From Limanda limanda (lineage: Eukaryota > Chordata > Actinopteri > Pleuronectiformes > Pleuronectidae): a stretch of 64,000 nt of DNA. Of the stretch, positions 23,525 through 36,504 are shown piece after piece. The stretch covers positions 11,825,886 to 11,889,885 of the forward strand of contig NC_083651.1 in assembly GCF_963576545.1 (NCBI RefSeq). Reading direction: 5' to 3'. The translations under genes and the position numbers were made by a program. Below the pieces are notes generated by a model. That model saw only the letters and a list, made by a program, of their open reading frames with translations, ran no database searches and was not told the DNA's origin. Within the stretch, counting starts at the first letter, position 1; the number at the start of each line of letters is the position of its first letter.

Positions 23525-25461
23525 CTACATTGGATACAACAAATACCCAGAAAAGGAGGAGTGCACGTACTGCCCAGCATAAAGTCCGGAAGCCTGATCT
23601 GAGGGCAGTTGAATATACACAGTGTCTCCAGGTTGAAGAGGTAGCACTGCACTCCCTGACGCTTGGTCTAGGAAACCCTTTTTGTATTCATCATACGTAT
23701 ACATCACTGGCTCATTGTTCCTCATCAAAGCCACCCACACATTTGCTCCTTTGCAATGGATGTGGTAGGCAAAGTAATAAATGCCAGGCATGTCACAGGT
23801 GAAAATTCCTGTCTGGGGGTTGTAGTTTTGGCGACCATTGTATAGGAGCTTGTCAAAGACAACTGGAGTGCCGACAGGTGGAAAGGGAGTTGTTATTACA
23901 GCTGTGAATGCTGGCATTTCTAACCCACTGACACCCATTACTTCTGCTCCATTGCCGCCATACTTGCCCTTCTTATCATAACTACCAGCCTTAACACCAT
24001 CGACTGCAGGGCCCATTACGGACAGTACTCCAGCCATGTCATCAGGCAGTCCATTGTCTCCAGCTGGGCCTGGTGGTCCAGGAGGGCCAGGCTGACCTGG
24101 TTTTCCAGGGGGTCCTAATGGTCCCTCTTTTCCTGGGGGTCCTAAGGGACCAGGAATACCAGGACTCCCCAAACCTACAGTTCCCGGTAGACCAGGGAGA
24201 CCCCCATCTCCTTTTGCCCCAGGAAGACCAGCAGGCCCAATTGGTCCTGCTGCACCATCCATTCCTGGGATTCCTTTAGGGCCTTGAGGTCCCACTTCAC
24301 CGGGTAGTCCACTGTGTCCTTTTAGCCCTGGAAGTCCCGAAGGACCAGGGGAACCAGGTAGACCTTTATGTCCATCATCTCCTTTGACACCACTTGGCCC
24401 TGGGGGTCCTCTTGGCCCTGGTTCTCCATTGTCTCCAGGCAGACCACCCTTACCAGGTATCCCAGGAGGACCAGGTTCACCCTGGCCTCCATCAATCCCT
24501 TTAGGCCCTCCTTCCCCACAGTCTCCTTTAGGCCCAGGGGAACCTATACCCCCCAGTGGTCCTAATGGACCTGGAGGACCAGGTGGACCATTTGGCCCAG
24601 GGGATCCAATCATACCAGGCAGTCCTCCATGTCCCTTTTCTCCTTTTGGGCCCGGCAGTCCAGGTGGACCTCCCATACCTTTATCACCCTTTGGTCCTGG
24701 CAGCCCTGGTTTACCAAACCCAGGCAGTCCTGGCTTCCCTGGCAAACCTGGTAGTCCTGGATGTCCTTTGGCACCTGACATACCTGGCTGTCCTGGAAGG
24801 CCATTTTGACCTGGCTTTCCTTGACCAGGTAGTCCTGGTGGGCCAGGCTGTCCTCCTTCACCAGGTGGTCCAGCTGGTCCTTGCTCTCCAGGATGTCCTT
24901 TCTCTCCTGGTTTTCCATGTGGCCCTGGTGCCCCATTCAAGCCTGGTTTCCCAAAACCAGGCAGGCCTCTTGGGCCAGCTGGTCCATGGGGCCCTGGGAG
25001 ACCTTTGTGACCGGGTTGTCCTGGCTGACCCATTCCTTTATCACCTTTGGGTCCTGGTAATCCTGGTAGTCCTGGTAGACCTTTGTGACCTGGTTCTGCT
25101 TTTGTCCCTGGTTGACCTGGTAGTCCCTGCATCCCTGGTTTACCTATCCCTGGTAGCCCAGGTGGTCCTGGGGGACCCTGAGGTCCTGGCTGTCCAGATG
25201 GTCCTTTCTCACCGCTTGGACCCATTTCACCCTGTGGTCCAGCCCCACTATTTCCTCCTGGCTTGCCTGGCAGCCCTGGCAAACCTGGTTTTCCCATCCC
25301 AGGCACTCCTGGTGGACCAGAAGATCCAGGTTGCCCCACAGGTCCTGGTTGTCCATTTCCTGGAGGTCCAGGAGGACCTGGAGGCCCCTCTGGTCCAGGT
25401 GGTCCAGCTGGACCAGGCTCTCCTTGAGGAATTCCTTCAGCCCCACTGGGAATTGTCTGTC
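23525..25461 (-). CDS. col8a1: col8a1 last coding exon (triple helix and C1q domain)
   Basis: A single large exon, as in other short-chain collagens. It begins [12 protein letters not shown] and ends with the TAG at 23527-23525. The open reading frames on the opposite strand here are shadows of the Gly-Pro repeat. Confidence 0.97.
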
Positions 25462-26075
25462 CTGTGAGGAATGACAAACACATTCAACGTGAAATTATGA
25501 AATCGAAAATCCAAATTCTTCTTAGTCAGTTCACAAACATGGAAGAACAAACATGTATATTCACTAGTTCGGTGTGGATAATACAAAATACACACAAAAA
25601 AATATATATATACCAAACATTTTGTTTTTGGAACTTGTACTTGTAATTGTATAAACATATACATTTGTGCCATTGTCATGGTTTAGCAGGTCCTGTCACA
25701 TTTTCAAGATATGAATATATATAAATATGATATTTGAAGGGTGTAGGTTTCTACCTGTAGATAATATTGATCTTTCTCACCTTTATCTTGACCACCTTTA
25801 TAACCACCCCCTTTACGAGCATTTTCTTTGCCCTTGTGCATGGGTATCTGTGGTAGCTCCTTCCTGTACTGTGGATACTGCATATAAGGCACCTCTTTTC
25901 CAAGGTACTGTTGCTGGGGAAAGCCTTCTTTGCCCATGCCCATATGTTGGTGATGCTGCACTGGCTGGTATGGCTGGGGGTGTTGCTTGTGTCCGTAGTA
26001 TGCACCACCACACACATAAGTCAGTGCTGCAAGCTGTAGCACAGTAAGGGAGAGGGGGGCAGGGAGAGGAGCCAT
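23525..26075 (-). CDS. col8a1: Collagen alpha-1(VIII) chain, complete
   Basis: Short-chain network collagen of basement membranes such as Descemet's membrane and vascular subendothelium. Two coding exons, 25781-26075 and 23525-25461 (donor GTGAGA, acceptor CACAG, phase 1), give 743 residues; human COL8A1 has 744. Residues 1 to about 24 are a signal peptide ([20 protein letters not shown]), followed by AYYGHK and the NC2 region with KE/Met/Pro-rich repeats. A Gly-X-Y triple helix spans about 110-560 with regular GXG-type imperfections (GMGKPG, GIGKPG, GFGKPG). The C1q/TNF-like NC1 domain is residues 614-743, from [16 protein letters not shown] to [12 protein letters not shown]. The start at 26075 is the first ATG of the exon and is followed by the signal peptide. 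Two Gly substitutions and one Cys lie in the helix. Confidence 0.96.
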
Positions 26076-26084
26076 GGCCAAGAT
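25781..26084 (-). CDS. col8a1: col8a1 first coding exon (CDS 25781-26075)
   Basis: The acceptor ATTCAG precedes 26084 on the minus strand; nine bases of 5' UTR come before the ATG. Encodes the signal peptide and N-terminal NC2 region up to GYKGGQDK, then splices at K98/G99. Confidence 0.93.
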
Positions 26085-28722
26085 CTGAATAGAAGATAAA
26101 GAACAGAAGATATGAGCCAGGGGTTTATCTCTTCTTCAGTTCTGTATGCTAGCAAGTAGACTTAACATTAGTGTGGTAACATTTTAGCACTTCTTGAAAA
26201 ATCATGAGTACCCTCAAGTCAGTAAAGTCAAGAAACTTGTTTGCAAAGTGTAGGCAGTTCAAGGTCACACTCTGTCTACCTCTGCTGGTTATACATTGGA
26301 ACTATGCATTGGTCTTCCAAACACTGGTATGTGTTAGGTTGTGGAAATGACCTTTAAGGAATTTAAATTTGTGGCGGTGACACTGAAACAACATCCAGAA
26401 CAGGATTTTGAAAAGTTTTCCTTTAAGGAATAACTTTTACACATATATCTGATTGCCTTTGTTCCAAATCAGACAGTTATTAATTCTGAGTTATAACATA
26501 AAGATGAAATAACTGTGTGAGCAATTTTCATTATGGTTTCTGCAATGGAGTTATAACCTTTTGTTAGTTTGCTAATTTTCCCTCCCATATATTTTGCTAT
26601 TTTCCTCCTATTTCAGTGTTAGTTTGACACTTTCAAGCCATTATAACTGTGTGTCATTCACGCAGAGGGGGGCTGGAGTGATTTTTCTACAGTTGTCCAC
26701 AAGAGGGCATTAAAAAATAACCGTCACACTTCTAAATTTCCCACTGATGCTCATATGTTAGGCTTAAACTTTTATTTCAATGTTATCTTGAATTGGCACA
26801 AAAAAGGCTTTCATACTTTCGGGAATTAATCAGTTCTATTATCTGAGTGGCCAGCCACACATTTCACCTTTACAGATGTAAGATCTGAAATACTGTAACA
26901 TACTGATGTGCACAATATTATACGTTTGTCAAAGGACAGTTTGGACAATATAGACGATAGGTAGGATTTATATTGAATTTATTGTAAATTAACAAGTTGT
27001 GTGTCAACACTGCTTTTAGACAATTTGCCTGAACTTTATTTGCTTGACACTTGAACTTTTAAGTTTATAGTTAGTGGGTTAATTTTTTCTGTCACCAACT
27101 AGCTAATGCACTGGTGTGTACACCATTACCATTGGTATTAATAGGAGCATTTTTGTGGTTCCTGCATTAATGCAATGACTTTAATCCCAACACAATAAAA
27201 ATACTGATTAATGACAAGAAAAGTAAAGTGAGTAGATGACATAGGAAGGAGAACAGCAGTAAAGAAATACTTAAAGTAGCTCAAACTAAAAGAAACATAC
27301 ATCCACCCACAAACCTCAAAACAAGTGAGGAAGAAGCCATTCACGTGACTGTGCTAATATGAAGTCTTTTATTAGCATTCAAACGTCCAACAGGTATACA
27401 TATTTCTGAGAAAACACAGTGGTCCTGCTGGGCAGTTCAGCTATTTACTGTATTCACCTCTTAGCTTTCTGATTAAAATACTCACTAATAGAACAATGGG
27501 TTTTTCATTGGCTCCACAGTCCATGAATAATACTTTCAGTTATGTTATTAAATCATTCTTTACAACTACCATCTCCATCTTAGTTGTCGCATCTCCTGCC
27601 TTACTCCCGCTCTCCAGGATAAACGATGATTTCATTCACAGTTTTATTACATCCAAGTCATCTGTAGCTTTTCTAATTTACATCCTAAACCACATCCTCG
27701 CTGTCGACTCCATCACTGGCTCTTTGGATCTCTTCCGCCCTTTCACCTTTTCTCAGTCGACTGGTGATTTTGACATGACCGTGCTACTGTCTCCCCTCAT
27801 GAGAACTGGCCTTTGAAGGAAGCCCACCTAGATTCCACGACGACAGAGGCCAGACATGCCGAAGAGTCCAGAGGAATGCCATTTATTTTTTTTCCCGACA
27901 AGAACCGGAGCCTATTTTTGACCACTGGGCGGAAGCTGTGGCCTCAGTGGATCTAGGTCTGCAGAGAGAATTGCAGGAATGGCAGGTAAAGTCAAACTCT
28001 GAGAGTCACACAGGCGAACCTGAGCATTTAGCTTTTCCCATTGTCTGTGAGAGGCTGTGTTAACGTCCCAGGCTACACAGATTGATGTTGTGTAGCAAGA
28101 TAGATAATGGAAACTAATGGAGAAGCTGGAGATGGGGGAAGATATATATTGATTTGTTAATACCATTATAACTTTTCTCATTAGTACAATTATCTTTTAA
28201 AAGTGGTTTCATTAATCCAGCAAATAACATTGATAGTTCTTTAGAAAAGCTGAAACTACTGAATCGTATATCCACTATATATAGCAAATGAAAGAGATGG
28301 GAACTGGGTGTGAGGATAAGAAAAAAAGGGATGCATCGACCCTGAGACAGTTGTAAGGTTAAAATAATCAGACAGGTTTGACAACAAGCACTCAGAGCCA
28401 AGACATGTTTTTGTGAAAGAAGTGGAAACTTTTCTTCTCTCTAGCAAAACAAAGAAGCTTTCATGACACAAAAAGAACATTTCCAAACTTAAATAAGAGG
28501 ACGATTGTCATGATACCAAACAAACTAGTTTTATTTACATATGTAACAAGGGTACATTAGGAGTGATAATTAAAGCCCAGGCTTGATCTCATAGATTGAC
28601 CCACTAACAAAAATGTTAAACATTGTTATCTGTGATTATATAGTTACCATAGTTAGATGTCGCTATTACTATAGCAGGGTTTATAAAACAACGACAAACA
28701 AAATCTTCTCAAGATTACAGCA

Positions 28723-28790
28723 ATATTATTATTATTGTTAATATTATTATTATTAGAAGAAGTAGTAGAAGTTGTAGTAGTAGTAGTATT
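28723..28790 (+). repeat. Imperfect (ATT)n/(TAG)n trinucleotide tract
   Basis: Alternating ATT and then AGA/TAG trinucleotides in a compound simple repeat. Confidence 0.9.
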
Positions 28791-29989
28791 CTGGAGATAT
28801 CAGATAAAAACAAAACAATACATTGTGCTATTTAGGGTCAATTTACAAGAAGATATTTGTTTTTATTAAATTAGATAGATAGTTCTGATTCAATAATATA
28901 TGATGTGAAATTTAATGTAAGCGTTTTGACGAACATGATCATGTAAATTTTCATAGAGGTTTAAGAAAATAAACAGACTGTTTTACTACCTTTTAGGAAC
29001 GTCCCAGCTCAGTGTTGGTATGTGTGAACGGATGGGTGATTTAAAGGGCTGGAAAAATAACAAAACTTGGAAATACACATCAGACGGACCCGTACAACGA
29101 GGGTCTGTTCGGTGTCACATAGCAACCCCATAACATTGTCATGGCAACCGCAGACTGATGGAAACACCTTCCATCTTCACCTGCTCGTTTTTTCTAAAGT
29201 ACATTATTCTCCATAGGTGCTGCCTCCTGAGTGACTTGTACACACAGTGGAACCACTTTCAGACTCTGACATAAACATTAACCAGCAATTTCCATGTTTT
29301 AACTTGTTATTAGACTAAATAGGAAAAGAGAAGGCAGCAGTTACAACAAGTGACTATAAAGACGACTATTATGCCCTTTACATTCACCTTTAGGTGCTAG
29401 CGTCATCCCTCCATCAATATTCTTACACAAACATGAAGTAATATATGACTATGTGGCAGCTGACAGTATTCCTGAAGGCGTGAGTAACGTGATGTGAGCT
29501 GTTTCTCACAATTGTAGGATTTACAATTTAATTTTTTCACACGCTGGTGTGAAACATTCTGGTTCCCACAGTGATGACTCTCTGACATGCGGTCATTCGT
29601 AACAGTGACAGGAACAAGAATGGCAGCCATGGTCTACATTTTCATAGCAGGCAGATTTCACCAGGAGTGTGTTGATTCACTTCACACCCTGTCCACACTG
29701 ACTAGCTGACTGGTTCATGGGACAGGAGAGGACACACACATGCACAGTTGTGAAAATATATAAGAATTGTAGACATATGCACAAACACACAAATCATGCA
29801 ATGGACACATACTTTTTGGGACTTAATCATTTTAAAACCAAGTTGGAACCATTTCTATTGTATGATAATCACTTGCGTTTCATATAATTGCATATTTATA
29901 TCTTATTTCACTACATAGTTTTTTTGTAACACAAGATGAAAGTTTACAGGCATGCCAGCGGCTACTATGTTTAAGATGTAGTAGTACAG

Positions 29990-30330
29990 GCTGTAAAGAT
30001 GGACGCCATGACTGATTCCCAAATGTGAAGCCAAAGCATTGAATCGCCACCTGGTGGTTGGCAGCAGATGGAACATGGAGTCAAAGTACACATTAAATAC
30101 ATTTTTCTCCAACAGGATTTCTTTCATTTAACGTAGTTATAATGACACCAATCTATGTCCAAATGGTCATTTTCAGGTAAGTTTGGTTTTAATTAGTTAT
30201 TTGATGCAATAACAACAGGGTGCAACCTCATGATTGACAGCTGATACTGATTCGTGATTGGTCGAGCCTGTGTATCAGCAGGACCTCACCACCAAATGAC
30301 ATCATCAGCGTGAGATGTCAGTGTTAGTAT
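29990..30330 (+). repeat. Dispersed repeat family B, copy 1
   Basis: Matches about 44305-44640 in block order: 'ATAAAGATGGACG', 'GTGAAGCCAAA', 'CACCTGGTGGTTGGC' (copy 2 'CCCCTGGTGGCTGGC'), 'CATGATTGACAG' and 'CCAAATGAC'. It is noncoding. The class (SINE or MITE) is not clear to me. Confidence 0.65.
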
Positions 30331-31244
30331 TCAGGATATTCTGGCTTCATATTAATGTTTGCTAGTGCTAAACACAAAGTACAGCTGAGGCTGATGGGGA
30401 TGAGATTAGTTTTGTGGTTACTTTTTCATAAGTTAAAGGATTGGACAAACTGTAATTGTAATGGAGGTGTCCCTAAGGAAAAGTCTGGGGATCACCAAAG
30501 TTATTACAATTAATGAGGTGAGTATGGTGCTAGATTAAAATAACCAAAGTTGCTTGTACTCATTCTCTGGGGTCCATGAATGTTTAATTGCAATTTGTCC
30601 TGTAGCTGTTGAGATATTTCAGTCTTGACACTGCTGTTCCTGCTGGTATGTGTAAATAGCCCATCCAGGATCTACTTTTTAACATTTGCTCAGGCTGTAA
30701 AAGCTAATATTTGCAAACCATTGTATGAATAGCCCTCTAGCAAAGTAAAAATCCCTTTCTTAATTTGTTCACACCCACTTGATCCCATCCATTCAGCCAA
30801 AACATTTACCATTAGACAACAGCCCAGAGGGACAAATATCGCTGGTTTCAACATCTGCTGCCAGAATCATATGTGGTTGGTCATACACCACTGAGCTCTC
30901 AGCATGGCCTGCCTGGGCCAGACAGCCTCAAAAATAAGCAAACCTCAGAGTCGTCTACATCACTTGTCTATATGTGCCACGTGTGTATGAACACGCATGT
31001 GTGTGCCACTGCTTCCTCGACTACTTCCAGATGTCTGTCTTCTTGACATTTAAAACAAACGGAACACAGTGAACTGTCCGTCAGGTGTATGACGTCAGGA
31101 GACTCGGGGGAATGATATATCTGTAAGCTGTTGTTTTTGCTGAGTCAACCTTCTCCACTCCTTATGCGAGATGCAATCTCCATAAAGAGTAAAGAAAGAA
31201 AGAAAGTACAGAAAATCACCCCACAGATTATCATGACACTTTAC

Positions 31245-31470
31245 TGTGAATCTGGGGGGATCCTGGATTTTGTTCTACTTTCTGTAACATTGTGAGATTT
31301 CTTCAATATTCTCATTGATTTCCACAGAGAATAACTCATGGATTTTGATAAAAAAATATATCTAGACAACAATAAAAATCTCGATCTAGAGAATTTTAAA
31401 GTGGTTTCATAATGGGCCTGTTGGGCCTTGGCCAAGGTACAGTATGCTCTCTGCTGAGTTCTATTCCAGT
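31245..31470 (+). repeat. Dispersed repeat family A copy
   Basis: Contains 'GAATAACTCATGGATTTTGA', 'TGGGCCTGTTGGGCCTTGGC' and 'TGCTCTCTGCTGAGTTC' in family order. Same orientation as the copies near 1.1, 3.7, 41.1 and 47.0 kb. Confidence 0.65.
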
Positions 31471-33809
31471 TTGCTTTGGAAACACCTGTCAATAATTGAA
31501 GTATCATGGCTACTATTAATGATGGAATGGATGCTGGTGTGTAGTGTTACTGCAGTTTCAGGAGAAATCAATAAACAAATGTATCTGTTTCTGCAAAAAA
31601 GGCAGGGATACCGTTATTTTGGGGGATAAAAGATTGCAGTGATATTGCTATTGTGTGCCAAACGGCAAAATGATTCTTATGCTTGCATCATAAATTTAAT
31701 ACATGTTAATGTCTTTTTAGGTGGTGTGATTTGTATCCTAAGATCCACAACGTAAGTGAGGACTAGGAAGGTCTAGGTGTTTCAATGATTCCTCACTCAT
31801 GAAACACACCTGAATCTGGTGCCCTGGATTTACTTTGATCTGTTACAACATTAAAACCAGTTCTGATCTGTATATATTGCTCAGCTGATGGGACAGTCCT
31901 TCCAATTGCCTCATTCTTTCACAAAAGCACGTTTTAACCTTTCCTCTGATCAAGATGGAAATATCAGCTGCGTCTACAAGTCTCCAGACACATCTGTCCA
32001 TCCCCCCTCCTCCGTCGGATGCAGACACCTCTCTTCTCACCGTCTCCACTTCTTCCTGCATCTCTGGCCGAACAGAGCCGTGTCTGTTCTTCACCGGCTT
32101 CACCCTATATCTCACTCCTCTCCTCTCTGTCTCCATCTGTCTGTTTGCCCCCAACGGCCTTTTTTCTCCTCTCTGGAAACATCCAGCTTCAGTGACCTGG
32201 AGCCACTCAGTGACCTTGCCGACTGCAGTGGAGGTCGGAGGGTGAGACGGTGGGTCTCTTTAAGCCACCTTGTCAACAGAGCAGGGAAAAGAGCTACAGA
32301 AAAGTCCAGTGGTGGCCATTTGAGGTTGAACAATGGATCTGTTGAGGTTTAAGTGTTCTTACATGCATGTATTACTTGTGCTTTGAGTTTAAGTGTGCCT
32401 GCAAAAGCATTTACAACCTAAAACAGTCACTTATTCAGCCACATTGGGTCCTACTTAAAGTTCGCCCCCATTGCTTCTCTTAAAAAGGGCAGCCTGACCA
32501 AAAACTAGTGTTTAAATCCCAGTGAACATGTTTGGCAAACCGCTCTGCCTTCCTGCCCGCACTGAGAAGCATTTACAAATTCAAACCTAGGCCAGCGGTG
32601 CCCTCGCACTCAATCTTGGTCAGTGTACCGAGGCTGTGGTTTCTCGGGGAACAACATTTGCAGCTCCACGGCTCCCTAAAAGCAGCTATTATCACAGAGC
32701 ACACCTCATAAAATTAACACCTCTTCACGTCACGCTACGATTGTCCCCGTTCAAACAAATCTCTCTCTCTCACACACATACACACACACAAACACGCACG
32801 CACACATGCACACACACTGACACAGCTGTGCAGCAAGTGTTTGCCTCCTTTCCTCTACTTTACCCGACCATCTTTCTTGGTTTTCATTGGGTTCTTTTGT
32901 CTCTTTGTCCTGCACATTCCTGAAGTTTGTCAAATAACAGATACAGGGACGTGCAATGCACGTGCACATGCAAATACAAGCACGCACTACATTGAAAGTT
33001 CATCTATTGTGCACAGGACCATCCGAAATCTCAGGGCAATGCAGGACCAATACATTAGTTTTAAAGTACGAAGAGAGAAAGAGAAATAAAAGCGAGAAGG
33101 AGAAATGCTGAACATCAAAAGACATTAGAAGCTTGTTTAATAGATTTTTTGGTACACAGCATAATGTGTATTTTCCTGTAGGTCCCTGAACACAACGCAA
33201 TCAGATCAGAGTAGAAATAAACGACATATTGCTCATCCAAGAGGAGAAGTCATCTTTCTCCAAATAAAGCAAGAATAAAATTAGCCAAAGATCAGAATTT
33301 TAATCTTAATTCTTTCAGAGAAAACTGGCAGACAATATGGGTAGGTGCCACATATTGAAAAAACAAATCCACATAACACGAAAATACTTTTTTTTATTCA
33401 TACTCATGCAACTAAAGCAAAAGTTCTGACTTCAACACTTGTTTCCGAATCATACACATCACATCTGAGGTGTAGCCTCATAGTGACAGGCCTGAAAACA
33501 TTACATTTAACATTAACCCATATAAACGTATCATTGTTCTGTCTTTTTAGGCCTCGGGTCCATTCCTCAGTTTGTACACTCCTCCGAAGCGGTAGAGATT
33601 TTAGCTCTCTTTCTTTGTAGCAAGTGAATCATCTCAAGTTTGTGTGACTGAGGCCTCGAACTGAAGATTATCGTCAGAGAAAGAGCGTTACAAAGCAAAC
33701 CAGGCCACAGAGACAGAGCTGCTCTGTTTGCTCTGCAGGCTCTTCTCACCAAACTGCTGCACTTGCCCCCATCGCATACATCTGACAGTTTGGCTTCAGC
33801 TTTCTGCAT

Positions 33810-33848
33810 ACACACACACACACACAATCACAGACACACAGACAGACA

Positions 33849-33908
<60 letters not shown>
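33810..33908 (+). repeat. (CA)n microsatellite, interrupted
   Basis: Two CA runs (33810-33826 and 33850-33908) are separated by a CAGA-type segment. Confidence 0.97.
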
Positions 33909-33911
<3 letters not shown>

Positions 33912-34508
33912 CTAAAACATTTGAACGTGCTGAATATTTGCCTTTAGCCCAGACTTTCTCTCACAGAGATCCTCACAGTACAGCTCTGTGACATCCTGGA
34001 GAAAGGAGTTCAACTACAGGGAAACAGCAGTTTGAGAGACACCACTCAGAATATGATCTCTCGATGATGAGGCACAGAAATTATGCTAACATCAAAGGTA
34101 AAATCTGTGAGGCCTATAGACAGCCATCAGCAGCGGGGAACAGATACCACTGACACGTCAAGTCATTTCAACTACAGAGAACAAACATGTGATTTCGGGC
34201 TTGGAATAGGAATTATTTATATTTATTGTGTATATCTAATATTTACATTGATTCATTTAAATCTTATCATGGAAATCTGTTAACAGAGTGAGAAATGGGA
34301 TGTTTAAGGACTCTGCATTCCTGGAATTCACACAATTAAAAGCTCTATTGGCTGCATAGTAAATCACAGAACGGGCAAACAATTCACTCAAGGGAATAAA
34401 CCAACTTTCATGCAGATGAATGAGAAAAATCCCAATCGATTTACTTGTAGAGGTTAAAATCAAAAGCATATGAAACATTAGTCAAAGTGAGAATAGAGCC
34501 GTGCTTAC

Positions 34509-34612
34509 CTTTTTGAGTGGTCGTTTATGGGGAAATAATCACTGCAGACTAACAGACCGAATACCAGGCAGACAGACAACCACACAGAGGGAGCCCTGGG
34601 ATATGTGCTCAT
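34509..34612 (-). other. Candidate col8a1 noncoding first exon
   Basis: The minus strand reads ...CTCAAAAAG|GTAAGC, a strong donor at 34508-34507, preceded about 100-140 bases upstream by a TATA-like motif. No coding frame crosses it. Linking it to the 26085 acceptor is an inference from strand and from the need for a 5' exon. Confidence 0.35.
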
Positions 34613-34638
34613 AACAGACGCACACCTTAAGGACACAG

Positions 34639-34647
34639 CTTATATCT
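34639..34647 (-). promoter_or_regulatory. Candidate TATA box upstream of the putative col8a1 first exon
   Basis: GATATAAGC reads on the minus strand about 27 bases before the inferred start at about 34612. A G-rich stretch with CCACCCACGTGG on the minus strand lies just upstream. Position and strand fit a tissue-specific promoter; this is untested. Confidence 0.35.
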
Positions 34648-34718
34648 GCTGGAGGGTGGAGCCACGTGGGTGGGAGGGGGAGAGAGAGAGAGCGGTAGAG
34701 AGCGAGAGAGGAAGGGAG

Positions 34719-34757
34719 GGATGGATGGATGGATGGATGGATGGATGGATGGATGGA
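34719..34757 (+). repeat. (GGAT)n microsatellite
   Basis: About nine GGAT units, preceded by a GA-rich stretch from about 34680. It lies some 70-110 bases upstream of the candidate TATA box. Confidence 0.95.
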
Positions 34758-36412
34758 GGGAGGGATGGGGACTTGACCGCAAATAAATATAACCTCCCAA
34801 AATCTTATGCCACCATTTATAGATCCAAAACATGCTCACGTCCCGATGCTGTGCAGCCGCAGAGAATGACAGTGATGAAGAGGGAAGTTCATTACATTAA
34901 TGGTGTGATCAACCGTCACTGAATGTGATAAAGAGTGAATCTTTACTTGTGTGTATGAGCCTCGACACACTGGAGCTAGTTGTCATTAATAAATTGTCAA
35001 ATTTAACAATTTATTAATGAGGTTAACCTCAAGTAGTAAGTATTTCTTTTTTTCTATTACCTAAATCACGTTATATGATGGCATATATGCATGTCACAGC
35101 TACTATAGGGTGAATTAACTTTTTTTTGAGTATGAGACAAAAATAAGAGATACGGATTTGCTGTACCTCATATTTAATAACTTGATATATTAAGGATTAA
35201 GCATTAAAATAGGCAATAAAGTGTAAAGTCAGTGTATTAGTTAGTCACTAATCAGAGTTAGTGTCAATTGCCCAATAGAACATTAAAAAAATTGTACTAT
35301 AATAAAGTTTCTACTATAATATAATTTCTGAAGTCATATTTATTTTAATTTCGAAAACACTTACTTCTGATACTTCCTTATTTTTTTCCATTTATTTTTG
35401 TATTTAGAACTCTAACATACCACCCTACTATTAATTGAGCAAAATCCAACCTAAGAATTTATAAAAATGTAATTATGTTATTGTGGCAATGCTACTTTAG
35501 TTTTCTATAATTAAACTATTTAGGCTCCTCTTCAACCAATGAGAACTGTAGAATGACACATCCTCCATCAGTCTAAGTTCAACACCTGCGTTTTTCTATA
35601 AGCAGAAGGAAAAATAACATCCATGCTTTTATACCGTTTCATAGCACACGGGTGAAAAGTGAAGTCAGAGTTAAACTGTGGTAAAAAACTGTCTAATCCA
35701 CATTCTGAAGTAGCATTAAGTCACAACCACGGACTAAAAATAATCTTTCTCTCAGAGGTTCTTTGTTGGTCTCTGACGACAGACACTTTCCAGGGCAGGT
35801 TTGACACCGGCGTACAACAACCTTAGCAACTCTGACGTGTCCAGCCACCTCATTATACAGAGTATGAATAGTACTGTACCTCTGCTGTGTGACTGTGTGC
35901 CTTCTCTTTTATTTCCTTCGCTGCAGTTGTATGATCCCTGGAGTCTAGATACAGAACAGAGGCCGGCAGTGTGTCCCAGCTGAGGGTCTCGGGTGAGGGT
36001 CCGGGGTGAGGGCTCAACGTCTGTGGTTATGAGGGATGCATGCGGATCCAAAGTGACACCGTGGTGTTAAAGGGTGGATGTCCTGCTGCATCTCCAACAG
36101 CCAGGTGTCAGGTTAGTCCGCTTTCTGCTCTTTGGCGAGATGTTCTCAACAGTGTACAACCTTTTGTCCATAACACAATAAAATAATAATATTGTATTTT
36201 CTTATAGGTGTGAGAGAATGCTCCAATGATATCATCCTTTCGTTAATGAGGTAATCAGCTCAAATCCATCACGTTGGCTCCATTGCTATGGTTTATATAG
36301 ACTATAAATAGAAGTCAAAATATAGTTTTCATCTCTAAGGAACAATTCAGCTTGTAACTGCTCCCCACCCGCCCACTCAAACACAAAATTCACATAAATG
36401 TTATAAATGCAC

Positions 36413-36421
36413 CACGCACAC

Positions 36422-36501
<80 letters not shown>
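36413..36501 (+). repeat. (CA)n microsatellite
   Basis: About 44 dinucleotide units with one CG interruption near the start. Confidence 0.98.

Positions 36502-36504
<3 letters not shown>

Larger units (their letters stand above)
26085..34508 (-). other. Probable col8a1 5' intron, no gene recognised
   Basis: The acceptor at 26085 requires at least one upstream noncoding exon. In this 8.4-kb stretch I see no protein-coding exon. It holds an (ATT/TAG)n tract at about 28723-28790, dispersed repeats at about 29990-30330 and 31245-31470, a pyrimidine-rich stretch near 31930-32170 and CA-rich tracts at 32770-32820 and 33810-33908. Extra noncoding exons could be hidden here. Confidence 0.4.

Noticed and set aside
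24384..25467. Long plus-strand frames across the col8a1 exon (141 and 303 codons)
   Set aside because: They are antisense shadows of the Gly-Pro-rich coding repeat; the minus frame carries clear collagen and C1q domains.
31888..32352. 154-codon plus-strand frame
   Set aside because: Composition is Ser/His/Leu/Pro from a pyrimidine-rich stretch; no domain, no splice context and no recognised family.
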